DNA of 64,000 nucleotides from Diplolepis rosae. Its lineage: Eukaryota > Arthropoda > Insecta > Hymenoptera > Diplolepididae. Position numbers and translations under genes: made by a program. The notes below the pieces were generated by a model that ran no database searches, was not told where the DNA came from, and worked only from the letters and a program-made list of their open reading frames with translations. Location of the stretch: NCBI GenBank assembly GCA_030998225.1, contig JAPYXD010000704.1:310001-374000 (forward strand). The letters run 5' to 3'. Shown in pieces: positions 23,111 to 33,968 of the stretch (the stretch's first letter is position 1; the number at the start of each line of letters is the position of its first letter).

Positions 23111-24592
23111 ATGAGTGATTCTCAGAAATCGAGAGAGCCTAACGATTCTTATCATTCAGAGGTTAGTGAAAACCCTGCAGAGCAATCACTGCAAACTATA
23201 GACGAAACGATAAATTCGTTCGCGAGTGGAGGTAACGCAAACCTTCATAATTTTAGCGCAGGTAGAAGTAGAAATGATAACAGTGATTCAGATCCTTCAA
23301 ATCTCATGACACACTCGAATCCACATATTGAAATATCTTCTTTAAGCACCGAAATTCGTAGACAGATTCTCGAAATACGAGAAAATGAGAGACTTAGGGA
23401 AATTTCAGGGCAGTCAACAGGTATCATTGGTTGCGAAAATTCAACGCAGTCGATGGCAAATAGTTATACACTTGGTGCAAAGCATAGCGATATTTCAGCC
23501 TTGAAGTTTCTTATTAATATCATTCCAGTTTTCACAGGAAACAATATTTCTGTTCAAAATTTTGCCAAAGAATGTAGGTTCGCAGAGGAAAGAATTGATC
23601 AAGCTTTAAAACCATTATTTGTAAAACTCATTCGTAATAAAATACAAGGAGAAGCAGATCTTTATATTAGGAATTTGCAATTTAATTCACTTGAAGAATT
23701 ATTAAGTATTTTAGAAAGAGCTTTCGGATTGCCAAAAACCTTATTCCAATTACAATCAGAAGTTGCTCACATTAAACAAAAAACAGGTGAATCAATTCTT
23801 TCTTACGGAGCCCGTGCTATGGAACTTTTTAGTAAAATGGCTGAAATAGCAGAACAGCAATCGCCGGGGACAATCGCTTTGGTAAAAATTAAAGAATATG
23901 ACTCAGAAATCGCATCTTGTTTCCGACTTGGTTTACAAGGGGAAATGGAAGCTAGAGTGAGACAAAAAAATCCCATTACCTTACAGGAGGCAATAAATGC
24001 TGCAATAGAGGCTGAAAGGGACGTTTCTAGACGAAAAAGATTGTACGGGGAAATAAATGTGGAAAATGTGCATGAAAATTCCTCTGCTTCCCATGATAAT
24101 GGAAGCGCAGGAGCGGGCTTTCATATCAGAATGCCGCTTCGAGGTGATAAACAGTGCCGTACAGTATATCAAGTCAAAAGAGAAGTATCGCAACCTGTTA
24201 AAACCCCGAAAGATACCGTGTGTTATACATGCGGAGAAGAAGGTCATTATTCTCGTAGCTGCCCTCATAGAAATTTTAATTCATTCAGTAACGCAAGAAA
24301 ACGCAGTAGGAATGATTATTCAGACAAGAAAAATAGTCCTCAATGTGATTATTGCAAAGCTTGGGGACATTTCGCGGATAGATGCTTCAAATGCAGAGCT
24401 GAAGAAGCTGAATTAGCTTTAGAAAAAATTAAAAAGGAAAGGCCCTCTACTTCTAAAACAACTGGGCTTTTAAACTCGAACGGCTCCCATCGGCCCGGTG
24501 CAACGACGAGCAAGAGCATTTCACTCGTGCACCAAACAGACGCGCAGTACTCACTATTAAAAGGGAAGGGACCGTCGGAACCCCTACAATAA
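23111..24592 (+). CDS. gag: Gag polyprotein of the Gypsy element (493 aa)
   Basis: Gag forms the particle shell and binds the RNA genome. The first 120 residues are Ser/Asn-rich and probably disordered. Residues about 130-310 have the helical, charged look of a retrotransposon capsid (LRNKIQGEADLYI-like phrases). Two CCHC zinc knuckles follow near residues 375 and 415: CYTCGEEGHYSRSC and CDYCKAWGHFADRC. The ATG at 23111 follows an A-rich leader and is the first good start. The frame ends at 24592. A T-TTA-AAC heptamer sits in frame at 24469-24475, so a fraction of ribosomes should shift to the protease frame before the stop. Residue positions are estimates. Confidence 0.92.
   Translation: MSDSQKSREPNDSYHSEVSENPAEQSLQTIDETINSFASGGNANLHNFSAGRSRNDNSDSDPSNLMTHSNPHIEISSLSTEIRRQILEIRENERLREISGQSTGIIGCENSTQSMANSYTLGAKHSDISALKFLINIIPVFTGNNISVQNFAKECRFAEERIDQALKPLFVKLIRNKIQGEADLYIRNLQFNSLEELLSILERAFGLPKTLFQLQSEVAHIKQKTGESILSYGARAMELFSKMAEIAEQQSPGTIALVKIKEYDSEIASCFRLGLQGEMEARVRQKNPITLQEAINAAIEAERDVSRRKRLYGEINVENVHENSSASHDNGSAGAGFHIRMPLRGDKQCRTVYQVKREVSQPVKTPKDTVCYTCGEEGHYSRSCPHRNFNSFSNARKRSRNDYSDKKNSPQCDYCKAWGHFADRCFKCRAEEAELALEKIKKERPSTSKTTGLLNSNGSHRPGATTSKSISLVHQTDAQYSLLKGKGPSEPLQ
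24469..24533 (+). promoter_or_regulatory. -1 ribosomal frameshift site, gag to protease
   Basis: The heptamer TTTAAAC at 24469-24475 lies in exact X-XXY-YYZ phase with gag (ctT TTA AAC). Moving back one base enters the frame that contains the protease, which is open from about 24454. Downstream, GGTGCA (24497-24502) pairs with TGCACC (24528-24533) and CGAG with CTCG inside it, giving a ten-pair bulged stem. The 21-base spacer is longer than usual, so the true stimulator may be a pseudoknot. Confidence 0.8.
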
Positions 24593-24854
24593 ATATTAGT
24601 TCTGACATTTTTCATGATGGAAAAGCAGCGTTTTTAATAGATACCGGGTGCGAATTAAATTTATTAAAAGAATGCTGTATTCGCCGAAAATTACGCCGAA
24701 ATACTACGCAAATATTTTATTTAACTGGAATCGGTCGTGGGATGATAAAAACTCAAGGATCAGTCATTATAAATTATAACGGAAATAAAATAAAGTTTCA
24801 TTTGGTACGGGGAATTTTCCTATTAAGCCTTGTGGTATCTTGGGAATGCAGTTT
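24475..24854 (+). CDS. pol: Protease domain reached by -1 frameshift, broken at its end
   Basis: The frame one base behind gag continues past the gag stop and encodes FLIDTGCELNLLKE at 24631-24672. This is the DTG active site of a retroviral-type aspartic protease that cuts the Gag and Pol precursors. About 50 residues later, near 24804-24815, the expected continuation toward PIKPCGILGMQF lies in the next frame back, and the protease frame stops at TGA near 24852. A one-base deletion in the GGTACGGGG stretch would explain this. A second programmed shift is possible but there is no clean heptamer there. Confidence 0.75.
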
Positions 24855-27800
24855 TTGAGGGAAAATTCTGCAACAATGTCATTCTCTAATAAGGAAATAA
24901 TTTTACAAATTAAATCTGCAAATTTAGTTCCAACCGAAGTTATTGAATTACCTGCGCGCACTCGAAAACTTATAACATTGCATGTAAATAATTATAGTCC
25001 AAAAGAGGGTTACTTACGAAAAATTGACGCGGGAACTGGCATATTTCTTGGCGAAAATTTAGTAAAGTCCGAAAAGGGTACTGTCAAAATTTTTGCTATA
25101 AACTCAAATCTTCACGACATAAAATTAACAATTCCACCGGTAGAACTTGAAGAATTTGAAACTCCATCTCTGAATAATAAAATAATCACATGTCAATATG
25201 TTAGTAAAAAATGTATATTAGCTGAACGTTTACCAACAATTATGAAACATTTTGATTTTTCAAATTTAAATAATGAAGAAAAAGCGAGTATAATCGAATG
25301 TATGTCTGAATTTCCTTATAGTTTTAAAATCGATGGGGATATTCTAGGAGCCACTGACGTCATGCAACACGAAATACATACCACAGACGACCTGCCTACT
25401 TTTCAAAGACAGTATCGCCCAGCGGAAGCCCATAATGAAGAAATTTTGAAACAAACAAGAGAGCTCTTAAATTCTAATCTTATCGAAGACTCTAATTCTC
25501 CATATAATTCACCCGTATGGATTGTTCCAAAAAAATCAGATGAGCAGGGAAATAAACGTTGGCGTATGGTCATAGACTATCGCCAACTAAATGAAAAAAC
25601 AATTAGCGATGCTTACCCACTGCCTAATATAACTCATATATTAGACCAGTTGGGTGGTGCTCAGTATTTCTCGATCCTGGATCTTGCATCCGGCTTTCAC
25701 CAAGTTAAAATGCATCCTAGTTCAAAACCGAAAACTGCTTTTTCTACTCCATACGGTCACTACCACTTTAATAGAATGCCATTCGGGTTGAAAAATGCTC
25801 CTGCCACCTTTCAACGATTGATGGATAGGGTTTTATCAGGACTTCAGGGAATAGAACTCTTTGTTTACATGGATGACATAGTCATTTATGCTAAATCTTT
25901 AGAAGAACATACTCAAAAATTAAAAAATTTATTGAAACGATTAGAATCAGCTAACTTAACTTTACAAACTGAAAAGTGTTCGTTTTTGCGAAAAGAGGTA
26001 ACTTACTTAGGTCATGTTATCTCTAGAGACGGAGTCAAACCAGATTCTAAAAAGGTTGAAGCTGTCCGAAAATTTCCTCGACCGAAATCTGCTAAAAACA
26101 TAAAACAATTCCTAGGACTTGCCGGTTATTATCGACGATTCATACCAAATTTTTCAACTGTCGCTAAACCTTTATCCTATTTATTAAAAAAGGGAGTACG
26201 ATTCGCTTGGACTGAAGTTCAACAAAATGCTTTTGATAAATTAAAAAATATTCTGTGTAATTATCCAATTTTGCAGTATCCAAATTTCAGCAAACCATTT
26301 ATTGTTTCATGTGATGCCTCTAATTATGGATTGGGTGGCGTTTTGAGTCAAGATATTATTGGAAAGGATCTTCCAGTGGCTTATGCCTCACGTACTTTAT
26401 CAGAAACTGAAATAAATTATTCTACAATAGAAAAGGAACTTTTAGCCATATTATTTTGTGTAACAACTTTTAGACCTTATCTTTACGGGAGAAAATTTAC
26501 TCTAGTTACAGACCATAGACCACTTGTTTGGTTGCACAGTATTAAAGATCCTGGTTCCAAACTATTGCGTTGGCGTCTTCGACTTGCTGAATACGATTAT
26601 GACGTCATCTATAAGAAGGGTACGATTAACACTAACGCTGATGCACTTTCGCGTAATCCATTCATGGAAATCGAACCTGATTTTTACGATACTCAAGACC
26701 CATTACCTACTGAAGAACTTGATCCTTTTGAACCTGATACCCAAAACGTTCACGAGGTGTCGATCTCGCGTGATCTACCACCTGTGTCGTCTTCCTTCCA
26801 TTCTCACCTAGACGATTGTAATTCCTTAATTGAAGAAAACTTTTTATACGATTATTACACAACTGACGAAAACGAAACCCTTTTTGATGATTGTCCCAAT
26901 CGTGCAAGTTGTAGCAATCAAAATTTAATCGAAATAATTGATAACTCGAGTGATAATGATAATGATTATTTGACTGCCAGCGAGGGAGATGAATTTTCAG
27001 TACTGGGTGATGTTGCCCATGATATTTATATTGATCCGAGTCAGGGATCAGAAAGTCCGAATAAGGGACATATTTATGTTGATCTGTGTCAGGCAGGATC
27101 ACTAAGTCCGAGTCAGGGACATGATATTTGCAATTGTCTGAATGATAGACATGATATATGTATTTGTCCTATCAACGGGCATAATTGGTTGGCTGATAAT
27201 TTGTCTTCCAAGGTTGGCAGTGTTGATTTTTCATTGGATGAAGATAATAATCAAATTGATAATGATGGGAATAATATTCCTGATTCAGGTATATTTTTAA
27301 ATGACGAAACTGATTCCACCAGTAGTTTGGAACCCATGAAACTGAAATCAATCTTTGCAAATAAAGACTTTCAGTGCCTTCCGATTGTTGACGAAAATAA
27401 TGTTTCTGATGATGAGAATGATGTTCAAGCAGAAAATTTTGGATTATCTTGCCTTAGAATTTCTAAAGATAAACTTTACATGAGAAATGATAATTTAATT
27501 CAATTTATTCCAGTCGATTGCAAATTAACTACTGAGGCTAGTCAAGAGTTAATTTCGCAAAATAAGTTTAAATATGATGATTTAAAATCTGAGTCTCCAG
27601 AATCTTTGCAACTAGGAAATGTAATAGTATATAAATATGAAGAACATTGTGTTTTTAACCTTATTATAAAAGAAACCTTCGACTCGAAACCCTACGCAGT
27701 TCATATTTCTAACGCTTTGATAGGTTTGAAACATGCGATGGATGAATTAAAAATTAATCATGCTAGTATTTCGCGTGTTGGTAACGGTATTCACCAAATA

Positions 27801-28979
27801 TCTTGTTCTTTTATTGAGGAAGAATTACGTAATATTTTTGGTCAAGGTAATTATAAAATTACTATTTGTTATGGTGAAATTGAGGTTCCACCAGAAACTG
27901 ATCGTTTAAAAATTATTGAGGAGTATCATTCTTCAGCTGTAGGGGGACATAAGGGATCGAATAAAACATATAATAGAATTCGATCAAATTTCTACTGGCG
28001 AGACATGCGTAAAGATATTAGAGATTTCGTACGACAATGCGAAATTTGCAAAGTGAATAAATTAGTAAGAATAAAAACTCGATTGCCGATGAAAATTACA
28101 GATTCACCTTCAGAAGCATTTGAAAAAATACAAATTGACATTGTAGGACCATTACCATTAACAGAACAGGGCAATAAGTACATATTAACTATACAGGATA
28201 ATTTAACAAAATATTCTGATGCTATACCCTTAAAAAATATTGAATCTACAACTATCGCTATGGCTCTTGCAGAGCAATTTATTTCACGCTTTGGATGTCC
28301 AAAAATTATACATACGGATCAAGGTAGCAATTTCACAAGTCAAATAATGGAAACTTTTTGCAAAATATTTAAAATTAAACAATTAAAGTCAACTGCTTTT
28401 CATCCCCAATCCTTGGGATCGTTGGAAAGAAGTCATCACGTCCTAATCCAATACTTGAAGAATTACTGTGAAAAAACGAATTGGGATCGATGGATTAGAT
28501 TTGCAATTTTCTCTTATAACACTTCTACTCACGAAGGAACGGGTTTTACTCCTCACGAATTGATTTTTGGTAAAGAAGCTACAATTCCTTCGGAATTCGC
28601 ACAAAATAAACTTCCTCTTACATATAATCTGTTTCTCAAAACCTTACAAGATAAATTGGCAGAAACCCAAAGCTTAGCAAAAATCAGACTCCACGCAGCT
28701 AAAGAGAAATCTAAAAGATTCTATGATCAAAAACTTAACATCCAAAATTACGATGTAGGTGACACAGTTTACTTACTTAATGATACTAAATCTTCTAAAC
28801 TTGATGTGGAGCATTCAGGTCCTTATAAAATAATCAATGTTTTTAATGATTACAATGTAGAGTTAGACATAGGTCGTGGTAAAAGTAAAATTGTTCATAT
28901 GAATAAACTTAGACCTCAGAGCTTGAAAATATTTTACAAAGATGCACAACTTGATAGTGTAAATATAAATATTCATTAA
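24789..28979 (+). CDS. pol: Pol polyprotein: RT, RNase H, integrase (about 1,380-1,396 aa)
   Basis: The frame is open from 24789, and the first plausible in-frame residues of the protease tail are PIKPCGILGMQF. Counting from 24840, RT shows RMVIDYRQLN, LDLASGFHQ (about 280), FGLKNAPATFQ and catalytic YMDD (about 342). RNase H follows with CDAS (490), EKELLA (530), TDHRPL (556) and NADALSR (599). An acidic, Asn/Asp/Ser-rich stretch of about 410 residues comes next, with short GHDI/LSPSQG repeats. Integrase then has an HHCC finger (about 1030-1070), core acids in QIDIVGP, HTDQGSN and SLERSH (DD35E), and a GPY module SGPYKIINVF near 1325. There is no chromodomain and no env. All catalytic residues I can check are present. 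The weak point is the frame break upstream. Confidence 0.93.
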   Translation, partial: NKVSFGTGNFPIKPCGILGMQFLRENSATMSFSNKEIILQIKSANLVPTEVIELPARTRKLITLHVNNYSPKEGYLRKIDAGTGIFLGENLVKSEKGTVKIFAINSNLHDIKLTIPPVELEEFETPSLNNKIITCQYVSKKCILAERLPTIMKHFDFSNLNNEEKASIIECMSEFPYSFKIDGDILGATDVMQHEIHTTDDLPTFQRQYRPAEAHNEEILKQTRELLNSNLIEDSNSPYNSPVWIVPKKSDEQGNKRWRMVIDYRQLNEKTISDAYPLPNITHILDQLGGAQYFSILDLASGFHQVKMHPSSKPKTAFSTPYGHYHFNRMPFGLKNAPATFQRLMDRVLSGLQGIELFVYMDDIVIYAKSLEEHTQKLKNLLKRLESANLTLQTEKCSFLRKEVTYLGHVISRDGVKPDSKKVEAVRKFPRPKSAKNIKQFLGLAGYYRRFIPNFSTVAKPLSYLLKKGVRFAWTEVQQNAFDKLKNILCNYPILQYPNFSKPFIVSCDASNYGLGGVLSQDIIGKDLPVAYASRTLSETEINYSTIEKELLAILFCVTTFRPYLYGRKFTLVTDHRPLVWLHSIKDPGSKLLRWRLRLAEYDYDVIYKKGTINTNADALSRNPFMEIEPDFYDTQDPLPTEELDPFEPDTQNVHEVSISRDLPPVSSSFHSHLDDCNSLIEENFLYDYYTTDENETLFDDCPNRASCSNQNLIEIIDNSSDNDNDYLTASEGDEFSVLGDVAHDIYIDPSQGSESPNKGHIYVDLCQAGSLSPSQGHDICNCLNDRHDICICPINGHNWLADNLSSKVGSVDFSLDEDNNQIDNDGNNIPDSGIFLNDETDSTSSLEPMKLKSIFANKDFQCLPIVDENNVSDDENDVQAENFGLSCLRISKDKLYMRNDNLIQFIPVDCKLTTEASQELISQNKFKYDDLKSESPESLQLGNVIVYKYEEHCVFNLIIKETFDSKPYAVHISNALIGLKHAMDELKINHASISRVGNGIHQISCSFIEEELRNIFGQGNYKITICYGEIEVPPETDRLKIIEEYHSSAVGGHKGSNKTYNRIRSNFYWRDMRKDIRDFVRQCEICKVNKLVRIKTRLPMKITDSPSEAFEKIQIDIVGPLPLTEQGNKYILTIQDNLTKYSDAIPLKNIESTTIAMALAEQFISRFGCPKIIHTDQGSNFTSQIMETFCKIFKIKQLKSTAFHPQSLGSLERSHHVLIQYLKNYCEKTNWDRWIRFAIFSYNTSTHEGTGFTPHELIFGKEATIPSEFAQNKLPLTYNLFLKTLQDKLAETQSLAKIRLHAAKEKSKRFYDQKLNIQNYDVGDTVYLLNDTKSSKLDVEHSGPYKIINVFNDYNVELDIGRGKSKIVHMNKLRPQSLKIFYKDAQLDSVNINIH

Positions 28980-29544
28980 TTTTATCATTGTAATTAAATT
29001 TATAAAAACATATATTTTACGTAATAGAACTTTTAAATTCTTATTCCTTCCTATAAGGGGTGAGGGGTTGTGTATATACGATGATGTGTAATTGTCAGGA
29101 ATAATAATTTTATTTTACGGATTACCCCCACCCTCCTTTTTATAATTTTGAAGAAATAAATTTTTTTATCTTTCTTTCTCAACCTAATAAATGGTCGGAG
29201 GTGAGAGAGTATTGCTCTTTGTGGTACCACGGAGGCTAGGAACTTCTCGCATTCTTTTCTGAATGGTGATAAAGACTAGGGCTTACACTTGTCATGAGCA
29301 CCCTATCACTCATCGCCTACTACACTAAAATAGTATTATAATAAATAAATAACCTTAAAAGAAAAATAATTTTAGAGTAAATAAACAAATGTAAATAGAT
29401 ATATTTTTTCACTTTCGAAATTATATTAACAATTTAATGATTTTTATTTCGTATTATTTAAATTTTTATTCATAAACAAAAGATGTTTTTATTTTTTATT
29501 AAAAAATATAAAGAATAAAAAATCTTTTTGAATAAGGGGTGAGG
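28980..29544 (+). promoter_or_regulatory. 3' untranslated region with polypurine tract
   Basis: The segment between pol and the 3' LTR has no open frame of note. It ends AATAAGGGGTGAGG immediately before the LTR, the expected primer for plus-strand DNA. A near copy, ATAAGGGGTGAGGGG, lies at about 29055-29069 and could be a second priming site or an old duplication. Confidence 0.75.
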
Positions 29545-30689
29545 TGTGACGAGCGACTATGTAGTTCGCTCGGCTGTCTGTAGATTGCGCTGATTCTCTT
29601 GCGAATTTTCGCGGATTATTTTAAACAAGATAATTAGGTTTAGTAATATGGGGATTCTATCATATATTATTCAATTATTCGAAAAGGCATTATTTGATAA
29701 AGTTGATTTTAGCGTCTAGTGTGTCATGAGAGGGTCGTAGGATAGCTATTAAAGCGATATGATTGTTTATAAAATAGAGAATTGCGATAAAGAAATATGA
29801 ATTCCTTTACACTTATTATAATTTCTTTGGAATTGTGCGTTATAGATTTTAAGATGATTGACGCCGTGTGAGGGCTTCAGAGAACCCTACACGTGCTTTG
29901 TTGTAAATAATTACTTCATTGTTAATCTTTATTATTCTACGAATAATTTTTAAGTTTAGATTAGAGGCAAAGTCCGGATATCAGGTTCGTAATAGGCGGT
30001 ATATGAAAGCGTTAAGAAATCAAATCATAATCTATAATTCATCCGAACAGTTTATAAAACTGTCACACTGGGGCTGATAGCAGCGAGACATGTTTAGATT
30101 TAGAGAATGTTTAGGCGAAATGAAAATATGAAATGCGAGTTTCACATAGAGGGTGAGATATGGAATGTTAAATACTTTTCCTAGAAAAGTCTTAGTATAC
30201 TTGGGTAGAGGAAGCGAGTCTACTTATTTTTGAATCTGAAACCTTCTGACCAGCGAACCTCGATAGGGTATGAGTGGGAGTCAATGCGTGACATTATGTG
30301 ACGTAGCGCTAGTTCGGTGCACTGATTGGTTACAATCAGCGATGAATGTGAATCTGGGAGAATATGTGAGCGTGTAGTTTTGTAAAGAGTGACTCTGTTA
30401 AAATCATTCTCGATTCTCAATTCTGATCGTGAAGAATTGTTGTTTCCTCTGAGTTAAGAATTCGTCGTCTTAACTCAGACTTCACTTTTACCTTTTTCGA
30501 TCGCGAATACTTAGATTGTTCATCCGGACTGAGCCGAACAGTTTAAGTTAATAGTAATTATAAAGTTTATTGAACGAGCCAAGTGTTTTTATTCTATTTC
30601 AAAAATCTCCCGGTTTATTTTAATAATTTGACCGACAGGACCCACCAATCACAAACTTGCGAGCTGTCGCACCTGCGCGGCTCGTAACA
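29545..30689 (+). repeat. 3' long terminal repeat
   Basis: Begins TGTGACGAGCG directly after the polypurine tract and ends GGCTCGTAACA. It is followed by the TSD TTGC (30690-30693). Nearly identical to the 5' LTR. Confidence 0.93.
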
Positions 30690-30693
30690 TTGC

Positions 30694-32376
30694 TGTGACG
30701 CGCCGAGTCAATTCAAGCGGGAACCGTCGGTAATTTTAAATTTCATTATTTAAATTTGAATAAAATTTTGAACTTGGATGGCTGGATGTGAGCTCTCCAC
30801 GTTTTAAGAGTGGAAACTCACCTCACCTAGAGTGGAAACACTTCTTGGAAAAAAAAAATAGAACTATTTAATATAATTTCAATATATAAACAAGGTAATT
30901 AAATTAATGATAAAAGATTATTTAATCAGGCAAAATAAAACACATATATATTTGGAAAGTCCTACAGTTACATATAACATAAACTTGAAACTTATAATTC
31001 ACATTCAACTTCAAAGTCAAAGAAAATGATCGGTCACGATTTCGCGCGCGGATCGATTAAGTTCAATGGTCAGAAAAAATCTGATCTTCAGCGACGAAGT
31101 CTCGCGAGCTGCACCGTCATATGTGCAGTTGCGCACCATCCTTGCGTCTTCCCACTAATTAGAACTAGTGCAGCTAGCCAATAGTATTGATTATAAATCC
31201 CTACTCATTAACATAAGTTCTAGATCTCTATATCCCTACTTTTCTTCTTAAATGCACGTGGACCACAGCATCAAGGGCTGCCGCTCAAGCTTATAGTCAC
31301 GTATGACATACTCGAAATTCCTATGAAATCTATGTCGTAAAACTATCATCGTCTTTTAGAAGTAAACTACCTGTCACACTTAGATCCTATTTGTTTATTC
31401 TAATATAATTAATGTGCCTTGGTTATTCAGAAGATAATTATAATAGTCCTATGTCGCGATATTCTGGCACCTGAATTTGATAATAATTTTACGTTCTACT
31501 TAGGTTCTAAGAAAAGTCTTTAAATAATAAATGCTTTGCTCAAAGCACATATTCTAAATATTATAAAGGCTAGTCGCATTTGGTTCTTAATTATTAACTG
31601 TAGAATAAACACATAATAACTATACTGATATCATGCAGCATTCATTTTCATTATATTTCTCTATGTCGAATCGCTCTTATTCTATGCCAATCTCATTAAT
31701 TTATTTATAATTATTTATTTCATGAATAATTATAAAACTATTCTTTTATTTCATCGAATATTTAATTCGAGATCATTTAAACTTTCGCGCAGAAATCAAA
31801 GCGCCTCTAGTGGCAAAATCGACTATCGTCACATTGCGGAAAAAGTGGTTAGCTATATATATCGTTCCCCCACTCTGACGCCCTGCACCGCATCTAGGTT
31901 TATAATATCTTTGCATATAGTCAATAAGCCATAGACCAATGTAAATGAGTAATAAGTAGTTCTTTATATTGTAGGATTCTTATGATGATTATCATGTTGA
32001 CCCAGTAACTAATCACGTAAGGTACAAACAATGCATTACCTCACGTCGACAAATCGGTTGAACACTTAATAATAAGACATAAAGGTGAACATCGCTCTCT
32101 CCACATGGTAATTGTACACACGATAATAAGTCATTGAGTCACAACGCGTGTCGGTAATATGGTAATGCTATGCTAATAACCTACTGAGGCGGTAAGAGGT
32201 GATCAACATGGCTTCATTAACATCAATTTGTCATTACTAATGATACTTATTATAAATCATTGACAACAAGAATGAATTACAAAATAACGAGTAAATGCGG
32301 ATCATATTTTGATTGTGGATAACTACGCATTGACTACAGATTTTTAATCACAAGTAATCAATAATAAGGATAAATA
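30694..32376. other. Unassigned DNA right of the LTR element
   Basis: The target sequence resumes as TGTGACGCGCCGAG. I see no gene in this stretch. Base composition varies, with GC-richer islands at 31040-31140 and 31790-31920. The second island contains, inverted, the dispersed repeat of 15232-15272. A small unannotated non-coding host segment cannot be excluded. Confidence 0.4.
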
Positions 32377-33936
32377 ACACAGGTCAAAATTTTATCTACT
32401 CTGGAAAACCAGTAACGGATTGGATATACAAAGGTTTTTGAGGTCGCTGATTACGATGAGAGGGCCAGTTAACCTGCATCACATCAGGTTCAAGGTCATT
32501 TGAAGGTCAAGTGTAGAAAAATGCGTTAGAAAAATCTGGAAAAATTCCTACTTGTGTGTTTGGGGTCACTGTGTTCGAATTCAAGCTCAGTTAGTCTTGA
32601 TTACGTGAAATTCAAGGTCATCTGAAGGTCAAATATAGGAAAAACTGTAAAAATATCTTAATCATGCAAAAACTACTTGGGCAGCTTCTACCTTTTTTGT
32701 AGGCAGTGTATTTCCAAAATAAATTCAAATTTTCATAAGCATTCATAAAAATATAATGAATTCTTCAATATGGAGGTTAGTTCATTAAGCAATTCATAGA
32801 GACATAAATATAACAAATAAAAACAAGGAATCGGTTTGAATCATTTGCAACTCAACTTAAGGTGGCTTCGGCGTTTGGTGTCGTATGAAGTGAGGGGCAC
32901 CGTTGGGGCACGTGTTACATGAATGCTCATTGCTACTTATTTTTTTAATAATAATATGTATTATAGTTACATCTGAGTAGAAGGGTAAGAAATCGCGGAA
33001 ATGTTCCCTGAAAAAAGCGATAGTAAAAATTTATTAGTTTCACCTCGAGGCGGTGTTTTATATTCTGTACTTTTCTCGCAATTTTCTCTTGATTGAAGTC
33101 GTCAACCCTTTGTTTTTATAATACTAATAGATTCCTCGAAATCGAAAGTACTATTATATATTTGATTTATGGGGACTTGTGATTTTGTTCCAGAGTTTCG
33201 CCGATTTTGATGAGGAATCCCATAAGACGACGTGTTAAACCGACATTTTTTCGGTAGCGATTTTTTCGGCAATGACATCGTCAACCACGGTATTTCTTTT
33301 TTCCAAATGAATCTAGCATATTTTATTAAGATAATCTCCAAGTTTCAGAGCAATCTGTAATTTTTTACAAAAAAGCCGAAGCCACCTTAAATGCTTTCAA
33401 GCTTAAAATTGAGATAAACTATATTAATCATCAGCTCTAAAACGTTTACGTTGAGTTGCAAATGATTTAAACCGATTCCTTGTTTTTTTTTTTGTTATAT
33501 TTGTGTCTCTTTTTATGAATTGCTTAATGAACTAACCTCCATATTGAGGAATTCATTATATTTTTATGAATGCTTATGAAAATTTAAATTTATTTTTGGA
33601 AATACACTGCCTACAAAAAAGGTAGAAGCTGCTCAAGTTGTTTTTGCATGATCAAGATATTTTTTCAGGTTTTCCTATATTTGAACTTCAGATGACCTTG
33701 AATTTGGCGTGATCAAGACTAACTGACCTTGGATTCGAACCCAGTGACCTCAAACACATAGGTAAGAATTTTTCCAGATTTTTCTAACGCATTTTTCTAC
33801 ACTTGACCTTGGAATGACCTTTAACCTGGCGTGGTAGAGATTAACTGACCCTCTCATCGTAATCAGCGACCTCAAAAACCTTTGTATATCCAATCACTTT
33901 CTGGTGCTCCAGAGTAGATAAAATGTTGACCTGTGT
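32377..33936. repeat. Large foldback element with a second foldback in its centre
   Basis: The left arm 32377-32856 (ACACAGGTCAAAATTTTATC, GGATATACAAAGG, TCAAGGTCATCTGAAGGTCA) is the complement of 33400-33936. The arms are about 85-90 percent alike by eye. Between them sits the TTAA-flanked element at 32861-33386. No coding sequence. Confidence 0.8.
32861..33386. mobile_element. TTAA-site MITE, GGTGGCTTCGGC ends
   Basis: Perfect 12-bp inverted tips GGTGGCTTCGGC are each flanked by TTAA (32857-32860 and 33387-33390). The 526-bp interior has no transposase. TTAA duplication is the habit of piggyBac-type transposases, but the tips do not begin with CCC, so the superfamily stays open. Confidence 0.7.
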
Positions 33937-33968
33937 AATCTAACATATATCATGAAAAGGGTTATTAT

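Larger units (their letters stand above)
20815..30689 (+). mobile_element. Complete Gypsy-group LTR retrotransposon (9.9 kb), no env
   Basis: Two LTRs starting TG and ending CA enclose a leader, gag and pol in Gypsy order (protease, RT, RNase H, integrase). A 4-bp duplication TTGC flanks it at 20811-20814 and 30690-30693. By eye the LTRs differ by four substitutions and one 2-bp indel in about 1145 bases, so the insertion is young. No envelope-like frame follows pol. It would act as a cytoplasmic virus-like particle that copies RNA and inserts cDNA in the nucleus. One frame break between protease and RT makes this copy doubtful as an autonomous element. Confidence 0.93.

Noticed and set aside
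26707..27360. Minus-strand frames opposite the pol insert
   Set aside because: They are shadows of an in-frame acidic coding region and have no domain.
28980..29544. Possible envelope gene after pol
   Set aside because: No open frame, signal peptide or membrane segment is present in this 565-base stretch.
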